A program made the translations under genes and the position numbers. A stretch of DNA of 64,000 bases, taken from positions 1 to 64,000 of the forward strand of contig NZ_JAWOCR010000039.1 of the NCBI RefSeq assembly GCF_046483665.1, written 5' to 3'. Of this stretch, positions 25,930 to 34,124 are shown in pieces. The notes under the pieces were generated by a model. That model worked only from the letters and a program-made list of their open reading frames with translations, did not search any database and was not told where the DNA came from. Within the stretch, counting starts at the first letter, position 1. Each line of letters opens with the position of its first letter. Source of the stretch: Thiohalophilus sp046483665 (GTDB lineage: Bacteria; Pseudomonadota; Gammaproteobacteria; UBA6429; Thiohalophilaceae).

Positions 25930-26687
25930 TGATCCTGACCCTCGCGCAACGGGAATTACGCACGCTGTTTCTCTCACCGCTGGCCTGGGCGATTCTCGCG
26001 GTGATGCAGTTTATTCTCGCCTATCTGTTTTTGACTGCATTGAATGATTTTATCACCCTGCAGCCACGACTGCAGAGCCTGGAATCCCCGCCCGGCGCCA
26101 CCGAACTGGTGGTAGCCCAGGTTTATGGCAGTGCGGCTTTTATTTTCATGATGGTGGTGCCCCTGTTGACCATGCGTATAATCAGCGAGGAGCGACGTAA
26201 TCGCAGTATTGCCTTGTTGTTCAGCGCCCCGGTGTCGATGACCGAGATCATTCTGGGCAAGTACCTCGGACTGCTTGGCTTCTTGCTGCTCGCCTGCCTG
26301 ATGATCAGCCTGATGCCGCTGGCGTTGATGTTTGGCGGACCGCTGGATACCGGTCTGTTGCTGGCCATGCTGCTGGGGCTGATTTTGCTGGTAGCCTGTT
26401 TTGCCGCCGTTGGTCTGTTTCTCTCCACCCTGACCGTGCAACCGACCATTGCGGCGATCAGCACATTTGGCGTGCTGCTGTTGCTGTGGATCATCGACTG
26501 GGCCGGCGACCAGGTCGGAGAGGGGCTCACCAGCGGGTTACTGGAATATCTGTCCCTCCTGCGCCATTTCGAATCGCTCAGTCAGGGCATCTTCAACAGT
26601 GCCGACATCGTCTATTTTCTGCTGTTTATTATCGTCTTTCTGGTCCTCGGTATCCGCCGCCTGGATGCCGACCGGCTGCAACACTAA
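25926..26687 (+). CDS. ABC transporter permease, GldF-like
   Basis: Membrane subunit of 253 residues of the ABC-2 type with six predicted transmembrane segments. It begins TLAQRELRTLFLSPLAW and contains the coupling segment ISEERRNRSIALLFSAPVSMTEI, typical of GldF and NosY-like permeases. It overlaps the ATPase gene by four bases. It should form the channel for whatever the operon exports. Confidence 0.9.
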   Translation: MMILTLAQRELRTLFLSPLAWAILAVMQFILAYLFLTALNDFITLQPRLQSLESPPGATELVVAQVYGSAAFIFMMVVPLLTMRIISEERRNRSIALLFSAPVSMTEIILGKYLGLLGFLLLACLMISLMPLALMFGGPLDTGLLLAMLLGLILLVACFAAVGLFLSTLTVQPTIAAISTFGVLLLLWIIDWAGDQVGEGLTSGLLEYLSLLRHFESLSQGIFNSADIVYFLLFIIVFLVLGIRRLDADRLQH

Positions 26688-26705
26688 CGCAGGTTTGGAA
26701 TCCGT

Positions 26706-28082
26706 ATGCAGGTTACCCCCCGAAGTCGCTTACAGATTCGCCTTCAGAACATTCTGTTTGTCGTATTGTTTCTGGCAGTCATTGGCCTGCTCGCCTGGCT
26801 CAGTCTGCAATACAAATATGAAAGTGACTGGACGGCCTCGGGGCGTCATACCCTGTCCGAAGCCACGGTCAAACTGCTGGAGCGCATGGACGATCCAATC
26901 GAGATTATCGCCTTTGCCCGCTCAGGCAACATGGTATCGACCCGGCGCAACATTGCCGACATGCTCGATCGTTACCGGCAACACAAGGACGATATTCGTG
27001 TTCGCTATATCAACCCCGATACCGCGCCGGACAAGACCCGCGAATACAATATCAGTGTCGATGGCGAGCTGGTCGTCACCTATAACGGCCGGAGCGAACA
27101 TGTACGCCATCTCAATGAAGAGAGCCTGACCAACACCCTGCAGCAACTGTTGCGCAGCGGCGAAAAACATCTGGTGTTTATTTCCGGCCATGGTGAACGT
27201 CAACCGCGGGGGCAGGCCAATCATGATTACGGCCAATTTACCCGCCATCTGCACAGCAAGGGCATCAAGACCAGCAGTCTCAAGCTGAGCGATAACCCCG
27301 AAATTCCGACGGACACCGCGGCCCTGATCATCGCTGGCCCACAACTCGATTACCTGCCTGGTGAAGTGGCCATTATCCGTGAGTATGTGCGCCAGGGCGG
27401 TAATCTGCTCTGGTTACACGACCCCGGCAAGCTATATGGTCTGCAGCCTCTGCTGGAGGAGCTGGGCCTGAGGTTTGTCGAGGGAACCATTGTCGATCCC
27501 TCCACCCGCATGCTGGGGATCGAGGATCCGACGTTTGCCGTGGTCGCCGATTACAGTGACAGCGATCATCCGGTGACCCGCGACTTTCGCTTTATGACCC
27601 TGTTCCCGCGCGCCATGGGTATCGAAGTACGCCAGGACAGTGAGTTTCAGGCAACTCCGTTTCTGCAGACCGTGCCGCGCAGCTGGGCGGAAACCGGCCC
27701 GCTTGATGGCGTGATTGACTATGACCCCGGCGAAGATACTGCCGGCCCGCTGAATATTGGTATTGCCCTGAGTCGTGAACCGGCCGACGAAGAGACGGAG
27801 CCGGCCAGCGCCGGGCAGCGCATTGCCGTGCTGGGCGACGGTGACTTTCTAAGTAATGCCTATCTGGGCAACCAGGGCAATCAGGATCTGGGCTATAACC
27901 TGATCAACTGGCTGAGCCATGATGACCGGTTTATTGATATCCCGGCCCGGACCGCACCGGACACCGATCTGAACCTGGATTCGACCACCTGGTCGATACT
28001 TGGTCTGCTGTTCCTGTTCGGACTGCCCTTACTGTTGCTCGGCTATGGCCTGTATATCTGGTGGCAACGGCGTAAACCCTGA
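26706..28082 (+). CDS. GldG-like ABC auxiliary protein
   Basis: A 458 residue protein with one N-terminal membrane segment (FVVLFLAVIGLLAWLSL), a large periplasmic ABC_transp_aux domain (FISGHGERQPRGQ, then GGNLLWLHDPG and AVLGDGDFLSN) and a second membrane segment near the C-terminus (LGLLFLFGLPLLLLGYGLY). This is the typical GldG or IFT52-like architecture encoded beside GldA and GldF. It starts 19 bases after the permease and overlaps the next gene by one base. Role unknown; presumably it binds or presents a substrate outside the membrane. Confidence 0.88.
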   Translation: MQVTPRSRLQIRLQNILFVVLFLAVIGLLAWLSLQYKYESDWTASGRHTLSEATVKLLERMDDPIEIIAFARSGNMVSTRRNIADMLDRYRQHKDDIRVRYINPDTAPDKTREYNISVDGELVVTYNGRSEHVRHLNEESLTNTLQQLLRSGEKHLVFISGHGERQPRGQANHDYGQFTRHLHSKGIKTSSLKLSDNPEIPTDTAALIIAGPQLDYLPGEVAIIREYVRQGGNLLWLHDPGKLYGLQPLLEELGLRFVEGTIVDPSTRMLGIEDPTFAVVADYSDSDHPVTRDFRFMTLFPRAMGIEVRQDSEFQATPFLQTVPRSWAETGPLDGVIDYDPGEDTAGPLNIGIALSREPADEETEPASAGQRIAVLGDGDFLSNAYLGNQGNQDLGYNLINWLSHDDRFIDIPARTAPDTDLNLDSTTWSILGLLFLFGLPLLLLGYGLYIWWQRRKP

Positions 28083-28957
28083 TGCGCGCCCGTCTCCTGC
28101 TCAACCTGGCCCTGCTTGTAACCGTCATCGTCCTGGTGCTGCTGGTCAGTTATACCCCGGACGAAGATGAGACCCCGGTTACCTCGCAACTGACCAACCT
28201 GATGCCGGATAACGTCAACCGGATTCGGCTGCAACGGGAAGCTCAGGAACCGGTGACAGTATATAAAGAACAGGGAACCTGGTATATGCAGCAACCCTAT
28301 CAGCTGGCGGCCAATGACTATCGCGTTCAGGCCCTGCTGCGCCTGTTACAGACCGAGTATGATACCGCGCACCGTCTCGATGAACTTGAGCCGGCCCGCT
28401 ACGGACTGGAGCAACCCCGCGCCAGCCTCACTTATAATGACTCGCTGGTTATTGAGTTCGGCGACAGTGAGCCGCTGTCCAAACAGCGCTATGTACGGAT
28501 CGACAATCGACTCTATCTGCTGCCGGATACCCATTACTATCACACCATCAGTCCGGCCACCGGTTATCTCAGCCATGCGCCGCTACCCGAAGGCAAGATC
28601 ATTGCGCTGACATTGCCCGATCTCCGTCTCGATCTGGAAGCGGGCCAATGGCAGGCCCGGCCACCACAGCCGGAACATTCCGCCGATGCGTTGACCGAAC
28701 TGATCGCTAACTGGCGCAACGCCCAGGCATTGCGGCTCGAACCCTATACACAGGACAGCCTGCCCGAAACCGACATTGAAGTACAACTGCAAGGCAGGGA
28801 AAATCCCGTTCGCTTCACGCTCCAGATAAAAGATGGCCAGCCCGGCCTGCTGCGCCACGATGCCAGAATGCGCTACGTCATCAACGACGAGATACGCCAA
28901 CAGTTATTACAACTCCCCGAGCCACTTCCCGAACCGCAACTGAAAACTGAAAATTAA
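28082..28957 (+). CDS. DUF4340-domain protein of the Gld-like operon
   Basis: A 291 residue protein with one N-terminal membrane anchor (LLLNLALLVTVIVLVLLVS) and a periplasmic part carrying repeated DUF4340 features (WYMQQPYQLAANDYRVQALL and YGLEQPRASLTYNDS). DUF4340 proteins regularly close GldG operons. The last codons and stop (around 28947-28957) are part of a diverged tandem duplication whose second unit starts at 29099. Function is unknown. Confidence 0.85.
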   Translation: MRARLLLNLALLVTVIVLVLLVSYTPDEDETPVTSQLTNLMPDNVNRIRLQREAQEPVTVYKEQGTWYMQQPYQLAANDYRVQALLRLLQTEYDTAHRLDELEPARYGLEQPRASLTYNDSLVIEFGDSEPLSKQRYVRIDNRLYLLPDTHYYHTISPATGYLSHAPLPEGKIIALTLPDLRLDLEAGQWQARPPQPEHSADALTELIANWRNAQALRLEPYTQDSLPETDIEVQLQGRENPVRFTLQIKDGQPGLLRHDARMRYVINDEIRQQLLQLPEPLPEPQLKTEN

Positions 28958-29020
28958 CCACCAGGACACCAAGACACCAAGACACCAAGACACCAAGAAA
29001 AATTGCCGATCACTCATTCT

Positions 29021-29100
29021 GGTTGAGCGACACGCTGCCTGAGCACTTTGGCCTGGAGGAAGGAAGTGTCACGCAGACTATCGCCAGCGTGACCTACGAC
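29021..29100 (-). repeat. Dispersed element, copy B
   Basis: In minus orientation it begins GTCGTAGGTCACGCTGGCG and ends TCGCTCAACC. Its first 33 bases match copy A (13781-13862) with two mismatches. Confidence 0.85.
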
Positions 29101-29148
29101 TGAAAATTAACCACCAAGACACAAAGACACCAAGAACGAACGCAGATT

Positions 29149-29233
29149 GTGTAGGTTAGGTTGCGCGATACGCTACCTGATACAACTTCCATGGCGAAAG
29201 GGTCACACAGGCTGTTATCAGCACGGCCTGCGA
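29149..29233 (-). repeat. Dispersed element, copy C
   Basis: In minus orientation it ends TCAGGTAGCGTATCGCGCAA followed by CCTAACCTAC, close to the end of copy A. Its first half is more diverged (CAGCCTGTGTGACC). Confidence 0.75.
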
Positions 29234-29313
29234 CTTTCATGACTGATGGTTCAAGTCACAGGCACTTGATCAACAAACAGCCCGATTCAGGCATCCAGTA
29301 CCTGAAAATATTA

Positions 29314-29338
29314 CTTGGTGTCTTCGTGTCTTGGTGGT
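29314..29338. repeat. Inverted CAAGACACCAAG-type block before mutM
   Basis: CTTGGTGTCTTCGTGTCTTG followed by GTGGT is the reverse complement of the ACCACCAAGACAC blocks at 28957 and 29109. The spacer is therefore a large palindrome-like array closed just before mutM (ATG at 29380). The rest of 28958-29379 holds no gene. Confidence 0.8.
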
Positions 29339-29379
29339 GAAATACTATAAATTTTAAAGCGAGACTGTTCCGAAGCCCC

Positions 29380-30195
29380 ATGCCCGAATTACCCGAAGTT
29401 GAAACCACCCGTCGCGGGATCGCTCCGCATTTACAGGGACGCCAGGTACGCGAAGTAATCGTGCGCCAGCGCCAGTTGCGCTGGCCCATACCGCGCAATC
29501 TCAATGCCTTGCTGCAGGGACAGACGATCCAGCACATCGATCGACGCGGCAAGTATCTGTTGCTGGGAATGGATACGGGTACCCTGATCCTGCACCTGGG
29601 CATGTCCGGCAGCCTGCGTATTCTGCCGGCAACGACACCACCGGAAAAACACGATCACCTGGACATCGTCCTGGATAACGAGCAATGCCTGCGGCTGCGC
29701 GATCCGCGTCGTTTCGGCGCCGTGTTGTGGAGCCGGGAAGATCCATTGCAACACAAGCTGCTAAAAACGCTTGGTCCGGAACCTTTATCCGAGGCCTTTA
29801 CCGGTGATTATCTGTGGCAACGTTCGCGCGGACGCAAGCTGGCGATCAAATCCTTTGTGATGGACAGCAAGATCGTCACCGGGGTGGGAAATATCTATGC
29901 GAATGAGGCGCTATTTCTGGCCGGGATTCATCCGCAGCGGGCCGCCGGACGCATTTCCCGTGAACGCTATCAACAACTGGTCGAAGCGATCAAACAGGTG
30001 CTTGCAGCCGCAATCCGCCAGGGTGGCACTACCTTGCGCGATTTTACTGCCAGCGACGGCAACCCGGGCTATTTTCGTCAGCAACTGCAGGTATATGAGC
30101 GCGAGCATGAGCCCTGCCATCAGTGCGGCCAGGCCCTGCGACAGCGCATAATTGGCCAGCGCTCCAGTTACTATTGCAGCCGTTGCCAGCGTTGA
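29380..30195 (+). CDS. mutM: Formamidopyrimidine-DNA glycosylase
   Basis: Base excision repair enzyme that removes 8-oxoguanine and formamidopyrimidines. The 271 residues begin MPELPEVETTRRGI, with the catalytic N-terminal Pro and Glu. GKYLLLGMDTG holds the catalytic lysine, and KSFVMDSKIVTGVGNIYANEALF and the C-terminal zinc finger CHQCGQALRQ...YYCSRCQR are all present, so the gene is intact. It stands alone between the repeat spacer and ggt, which is convergent. Confidence 0.97.
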   Translation: MPELPEVETTRRGIAPHLQGRQVREVIVRQRQLRWPIPRNLNALLQGQTIQHIDRRGKYLLLGMDTGTLILHLGMSGSLRILPATTPPEKHDHLDIVLDNEQCLRLRDPRRFGAVLWSREDPLQHKLLKTLGPEPLSEAFTGDYLWQRSRGRKLAIKSFVMDSKIVTGVGNIYANEALFLAGIHPQRAAGRISRERYQQLVEAIKQVLAAAIRQGGTTLRDFTASDGNPGYFRQQLQVYEREHEPCHQCGQALRQRIIGQRSSYYCSRCQR

Positions 30196-30392
30196 GATGT
30201 TCCTCCGCCGCGAGATAATAAAAGAGCGCCGGATACCAGAACATAAACCCAGCGGCCTGACTCAAGCAATAACACGCCGGAGCCAGATTTTACCGGTTTC
30301 GGGTGGGTTTGTTTCGCTCGCATCACCTTGCGCAAGGGTGAGCGGGTATTGTGACTTTTTATTCAGATAGCATTTGCAACAGAAGCATTTAT

Positions 30393-32060
30393 TCAATCAC
30401 GCGTTGCCGCCATACCTTCGCCACGCGGGTCGCTGGCCGCAGTCACTCGCCGGCCCGCCTTATCCCAGATAATCAGCTGCATGTTGCCATAACGCCGGGG
30501 CAACTCTGTCAGAATATGTCCGCGCCGGACCAGTTCCCGACGTTGCGCCGGTTCGATAGCCTCCGGTTCGTGTTGCACCTGATCCGGCAGGTACTGGTGA
30601 TGATAGCGCGGCCTGGCGACAATGCCGGTGGCGTCTTCGCCGTCGATAAAACCGAGAACTCCGTGCAACACCATGGTAATGATCCGGCTACCGCCCGGTG
30701 TACCAAGAATGGCAAGGCGATCGGCATGTTCGACAAACGTCGGGCTCATGCTGGAAAGCATTCGCTTGCCCGGTTCTATCGCATTGGCTTCGGCCCCGAT
30801 CAGACCATACACATTGGGCACCCCCGGTTTGACCGAAAAATCGTCCATCTCGTCGTTGAGCAGGATACCGGTACCTGGTGGCATAAAACCCGAACCAAAC
30901 GGATAATTGATACTCAGGGTGGCCGCGACCCGGTTGCCTTCACGATCCAGTACTGAAAAATGCGTGGTATCGTTTCCCTCCTGATCCACGGTTACGGCCG
31001 GCAACAGACGGCTATCGGTGGCCCATTCAAGTTCAATACTCTCACGCAAGTGTGCGGCATGCGCCTTGCCCGTTAAACGCGGGATATCCATTGCCACAAA
31101 ATCGGGATCGCCCAGATACTCGGCACGATCACGATAGGCTCGCCGCATGGCCTCGATGATCAGATGCTGACGTTCCACTGCGGATAATTGGCCCGGCTCA
31201 AAGGGTTCGAGAATATTCAACATGGTCGCCAGTGCCACGCCGCCGGAGGAAGGCGGGGCCGCGGAAACGATCCGGTAATCGCCATAACGGACGCTGATCG
31301 GCTCGCGTTCCTCGACCGTATACTGCGCCAGATCCGCCTGCGTCCAGATCCCCCCGGCCTCACGCGTGCCCTCTATCAGGCGCCGGGCCAGCTCGCCCTG
31401 ATAAAAACCGGCCCGCCCGTGGTCGGCCAGGCGTGTGAGCGTATCGGCCAGATCCGGTTGATGTATCACGTACCCCAGCGGCGGCACCTCGTTATTCAGT
31501 AAAAAGAGTTCCGCTGCGGCCGGGGATTGGCGCAATACCTCGAGGCGAAAACCGGCCATCCGCCGGTAATGGGGCGTGACTTCAAATCCCTCGCGCGCGG
31601 CGCGAATCGCCGGCGCCAGCGAACGACCCAGAGGCAGGCGACCGTACTGCTCGGCCAGGTGCACCAGAGCCGCCGGCTCGCCGGGAATTCCGGCAGCCAG
31701 CGGACCATCCACCGATAGCCCCTCGATCACCTTACCTTCGTTATCCAGGTACATATCCCGGTGTGCCTGCAGGGGCGCTTTTTCGCGTCCATCGAGCATG
31801 ATGTTACGGCCAGTGTCCGCCTCATGCAGCAGCCAGAATCCACCGCCGCCCAGGCCGGAACTGTAGGGTTCGACCACCGCCAGCGTTGCACTGACCGCCA
31901 CCGCCGCATCGAAAGCATTGCCCCCGGCTTGCAGGATTTGCAGACCCGCTTCGGTTGCCGTTGGATGCGCCGAAGCCACGGCGGCGGCCGGGGGCGCCGG
32001 GCGGTCGCAGGCCGCAACCAGCGCAACCAGAAGAACCAGACCCAGGCGAATGATTTTCAT
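30393..32060 (-). CDS. ggt: Gamma-glutamyltranspeptidase, lipoprotein
   Basis: Cleaves gamma-glutamyl bonds of glutathione in the periplasm. The start at 32060 has GGGAGAG before it and gives a lipoprotein signal ending VALVAAC; an ORF start at 32141 would bury this signal. The 555 residues include the self-cleavage and nucleophile site DTTHFSVLD, the oxyanion region SSMSPTFV and ILGTPGGSRIITM. Its membrane lipid anchor differs from the soluble E. coli enzyme. It is transcribed alone, convergent with mutM. Confidence 0.94.
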   Translation of the reverse strand: MKIIRLGLVLLVALVAACDRPAPPAAAVASAHPTATEAGLQILQAGGNAFDAAVAVSATLAVVEPYSSGLGGGGFWLLHEADTGRNIMLDGREKAPLQAHRDMYLDNEGKVIEGLSVDGPLAAGIPGEPAALVHLAEQYGRLPLGRSLAPAIRAAREGFEVTPHYRRMAGFRLEVLRQSPAAAELFLLNNEVPPLGYVIHQPDLADTLTRLADHGRAGFYQGELARRLIEGTREAGGIWTQADLAQYTVEEREPISVRYGDYRIVSAAPPSSGGVALATMLNILEPFEPGQLSAVERQHLIIEAMRRAYRDRAEYLGDPDFVAMDIPRLTGKAHAAHLRESIELEWATDSRLLPAVTVDQEGNDTTHFSVLDREGNRVAATLSINYPFGSGFMPPGTGILLNDEMDDFSVKPGVPNVYGLIGAEANAIEPGKRMLSSMSPTFVEHADRLAILGTPGGSRIITMVLHGVLGFIDGEDATGIVARPRYHHQYLPDQVQHEPEAIEPAQRRELVRRGHILTELPRRYGNMQLIIWDKAGRRVTAASDPRGEGMAATRD

Positions 32061-32143
32061 GAACTCTCCCCTACACAATAATCGTCTAAAAGCGGGATTC
32101 CGGCACAGGTCCAACCCGGTCAATAGCCAGGGTCGCCTCACCT

Positions 32144-32344
32144 TTATGGTTTAAGCTTAACAAATTTTTCTCCCGGTCCCGAGGCAATGTTCAGGTTGCG
32201 CAAGACAGATACCCGCTCAAACCGGAGACTGGCAGGGTACTCATCCAGTATATAATCCAAACCACCGACGAACGAATCCATCGATTCGGCGTTTCCGATA
32301 GTCAGAAAATCAATATCGCGAGTACCTCCCCGGTTAACCCGCAC
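32144..32344 (-). CDS. Short orphan ORF, possible gene relic
   Basis: A 66 codon frame with only a GTG start at 32344 (AAGGA eleven bases before). The product ends SGPGEKFVKLKP and contains NRGGTRDIDFLTIGNAESMD. It has protein-like composition, but no family is recognised and there is no ATG. The sequence upstream in frame closes with TGA after five codons. It could be the tail of a decayed gene or chance. It lies between the ggt start and the ferredoxin terminator. Confidence 0.3.
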   Translation of the reverse strand: MRVNRGGTRDIDFLTIGNAESMDSFVGGLDYILDEYPASLRFERVSVLRNLNIASGPGEKFVKLKP

Positions 32345-32413
32345 AACAAATTCGATCCTTCACAGCTCAACGGACAGCCCCTTGAAGAGAGAAGGTGTTT
32401 TCTGTATTTCAAA

Positions 32414-32441
32414 ACAAAAAGCCCCGTAAAGGGGCTTTTTT
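32414..32441 (-). terminator. Intrinsic terminator after the ferredoxin gene
   Basis: GCCCC-TTTAC-GGGGC followed by five or more T residues on the minus strand, 28 bases after the stop. The A-run on the other side makes it usable in both directions. Confidence 0.85.
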
Positions 32442-32468
32442 ATCAGACAGCAGGAACAGAGCAGGATA

Positions 32469-32717
32469 TCAGGAGGCAATCAGCTTCTCATATTTAGCCT
32501 GTAACTGTGTTTTGCTTTCCTTATTATCCGGGTCCACGATAATACAATCGACCGGGCAGACATCGATACACTGGGGTTCATCAAAGTGACCGACACATTC
32601 GGTGCACAAATTCGGGTTGATCTCGTAAATCTCATCGCCCTGATAAATGGCGGTATTCGGGCACTCCGGTTCACAGACATCACAATTGATGCATTCATCG
32701 GTAATCAATAAGGACAT
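32469..32717 (-). CDS. YfhL-type 2[4Fe-4S] ferredoxin
   Basis: Small electron carrier of 82 residues. The two cluster motifs are CINCDVCEPECPN and CTECVGHFDEPQCIDVCPVDC; the insert between the second and third Cys of the second motif and a C-terminal helix (KTQLQAKYEKL) mark the YfhL / AlvIn ferredoxin group. It follows coaD by 35 bases on the same strand, the usual gammaproteobacterial order rsmD-coaD-fdx. Physiological partner unknown. Confidence 0.93.
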   Translation of the reverse strand: MSLLITDECINCDVCEPECPNTAIYQGDEIYEINPNLCTECVGHFDEPQCIDVCPVDCIIVDPDNKESKTQLQAKYEKLIAS

Positions 32718-32752
32718 GCCGAACTCCTGATAATCTTTCGCACGGAAAAATT

Positions 32753-33232
32753 TTATCGCATCCGCCGGTTCAATGCAGCCACAACTTTCGCGTGGACAAA
32801 CGGCGATACATCACCGCCCAGCCGGGCAACTTCCCGTACCAGACTTGAGGAAATATAGGAATATTCCTCCGCCGGCGTCATGAACACGGTTTCGATATTC
32901 TCGGCCAGGCGCCGGTTCATACTGGCCAGCTGAAATTCATACTCAAAATCCGAGACCGCGCGTAACCCCCGAATAATCACCGAGGCCTCCTGCTGACGCA
33001 TAAAATCCACCAACAGGATATCAAATCCACAGACACTCACATTGTTGATATCCTGCAGGACTTCCTGCGCCATGCTGATCCGCTCTTCCAGCGAAAAAAC
33101 CGGTTGCTTGCCGGTTCCCCCGGCGGCAATCGCCACAACCACCCTGTCAAACAGACGTCCGGCACGCTGGACCAGATCGCTGTGGCCATTGGTGATCGGA
33201 TCGAAAGTTCCCGGATAGATCGCAATACGCAT
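32753..33232 (-). CDS. coaD: Phosphopantetheine adenylyltransferase
   Basis: Penultimate enzyme of coenzyme A synthesis, 159 residues. YPGTFDPITNGHSDLVQRA holds the nucleotidyl transferase HxGH-like site, and YSYISSSLVREVARLGGDVS is the ISSTxVRE-like ATP motif. It lies between rsmD and the ferredoxin gene on the same strand. Confidence 0.97.
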   Translation of the reverse strand: MRIAIYPGTFDPITNGHSDLVQRAGRLFDRVVVAIAAGGTGKQPVFSLEERISMAQEVLQDINNVSVCGFDILLVDFMRQQEASVIIRGLRAVSDFEYEFQLASMNRRLAENIETVFMTPAEEYSYISSSLVREVARLGGDVSPFVHAKVVAALNRRMR

Positions 33233-33309
33233 ATATCATCCCAACAAGTGAACAGCACTAGTGTAACGCGTCGTCCGCGCCGCGACCATGTCCGGTCAGT
33301 ATGCGGTTA

Positions 33310-33876
33310 TTACTGCGTCGGCTGACGACGGGCAAGCTGATAGGCCACCTGCCCTGCCTGCTTGCTACGCGATACCTGCCAGTTGGCCGGCAGCGCGGGA
33401 GACGGCATGTGACTGTCGTATTCGTAGTAGATCCAGGCTTCTCGGGATAGCCAGCTGGCTTCCAGGACGATAAAACAGGCTTCCAGTACCCGGGACTGGT
33501 AGGGTGGATCGAGAAACACAATGTCACAGGGTTCGGCCGGGCGCTCCAGGTAACGCAATGCTTCTGACTGGCAGGTCGTCATACCGGGCGCCTGTAAAAG
33601 TCGAATATTCTGTTGTAACTGCGATATCACTCTTGGATGGCTGTCCACCAGGGTCACTTGCGATGCGCCACGCGAAGCTGCTTCAAAACCGAGTGCCCCA
33701 CTGCCGGCGAACAGATCCAGCACCCGGGCACCGTCGATCACCGGCGCCAGCCAGTTGAACAGCGTCTCGCGCACCCGATCCGGCGTCGGACGCAAACCGG
33801 GGGCGGGGAAAAAGCCCAGCTTGCGTCCGCGCCACTGCCCGCCGATGATTCGAAACTGGTTACGCTGCCCCGCCAT
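33310..33876 (-). CDS. rsmD: 16S rRNA (guanine966-N2)-methyltransferase
   Basis: SAM-dependent RNA methyltransferase of 188 residues. GLRPTPDRVRETLFNWL is the family signature, followed by the SAM motif VLDLFAGSGALGFEAASRGA and the catalytic DIVFLDPPY. It heads the rsmD-coaD-fdx set. The spacer upstream carries a repeat element that separates it from the M16 genes. Confidence 0.95.
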   Translation of the reverse strand: MAGQRNQFRIIGGQWRGRKLGFFPAPGLRPTPDRVRETLFNWLAPVIDGARVLDLFAGSGALGFEAASRGASQVTLVDSHPRVISQLQQNIRLLQAPGMTTCQSEALRYLERPAEPCDIVFLDPPYQSRVLEACFIVLEASWLSREAWIYYEYDSHMPSPALPANWQVSRSKQAGQVAYQLARRQPTQ

Positions 33877-33980
33877 CCTGACTGACTCCCGCTAATATAT
33901 CGTCACGGGTGTTATATCACGCCACCTGAGTTGTACCAATCATGATTACTCTCGAAAGCCACAAGGGAATGACATAACGT

Positions 33981-34080
33981 GGCGAGCTCTGCGTCTCTGC
34001 GAGATCATGAGAGGCCTTATAATACAGCTGTGTCTTCTCTCAATAATGAAACGCTCGCCAGGGCGCAGAAACGCACAGGA
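33981..34080. repeat. Inverted repeat with CGCAGAG-type units
   Basis: GGCGAGC (33981-33987) and GCTCGCC (34053-34059) form outer arms. GCGTCTCTGCG (33990-34000) and GCGCAGAAACGC (34063-34074) lie in opposite orientation. The architecture resembles 3998-4070, again with a TATAATAC word nearby (34018-34025). Confidence 0.7.
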
Positions 34081-34124
34081 AACAACATAATCCGGGCGCT
34101 CTGGATTGGCGAGAATATCAGGAA

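Larger units (their letters stand above)
28947..29240. repeat. Two tandem units of about 150 bp after the DUF4340 gene
   Basis: Both units begin ACTGAAAATTAACCACCA (28947 and 29099). They continue with 8 bp GACACCAA-type repeats and then contain an inverted copy of the dispersed element (29021-29100 and 29149-29233). The first unit includes the stop codon of the preceding gene. The 8 bp unit is perfect four times at 28965-28996. Confidence 0.85.
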
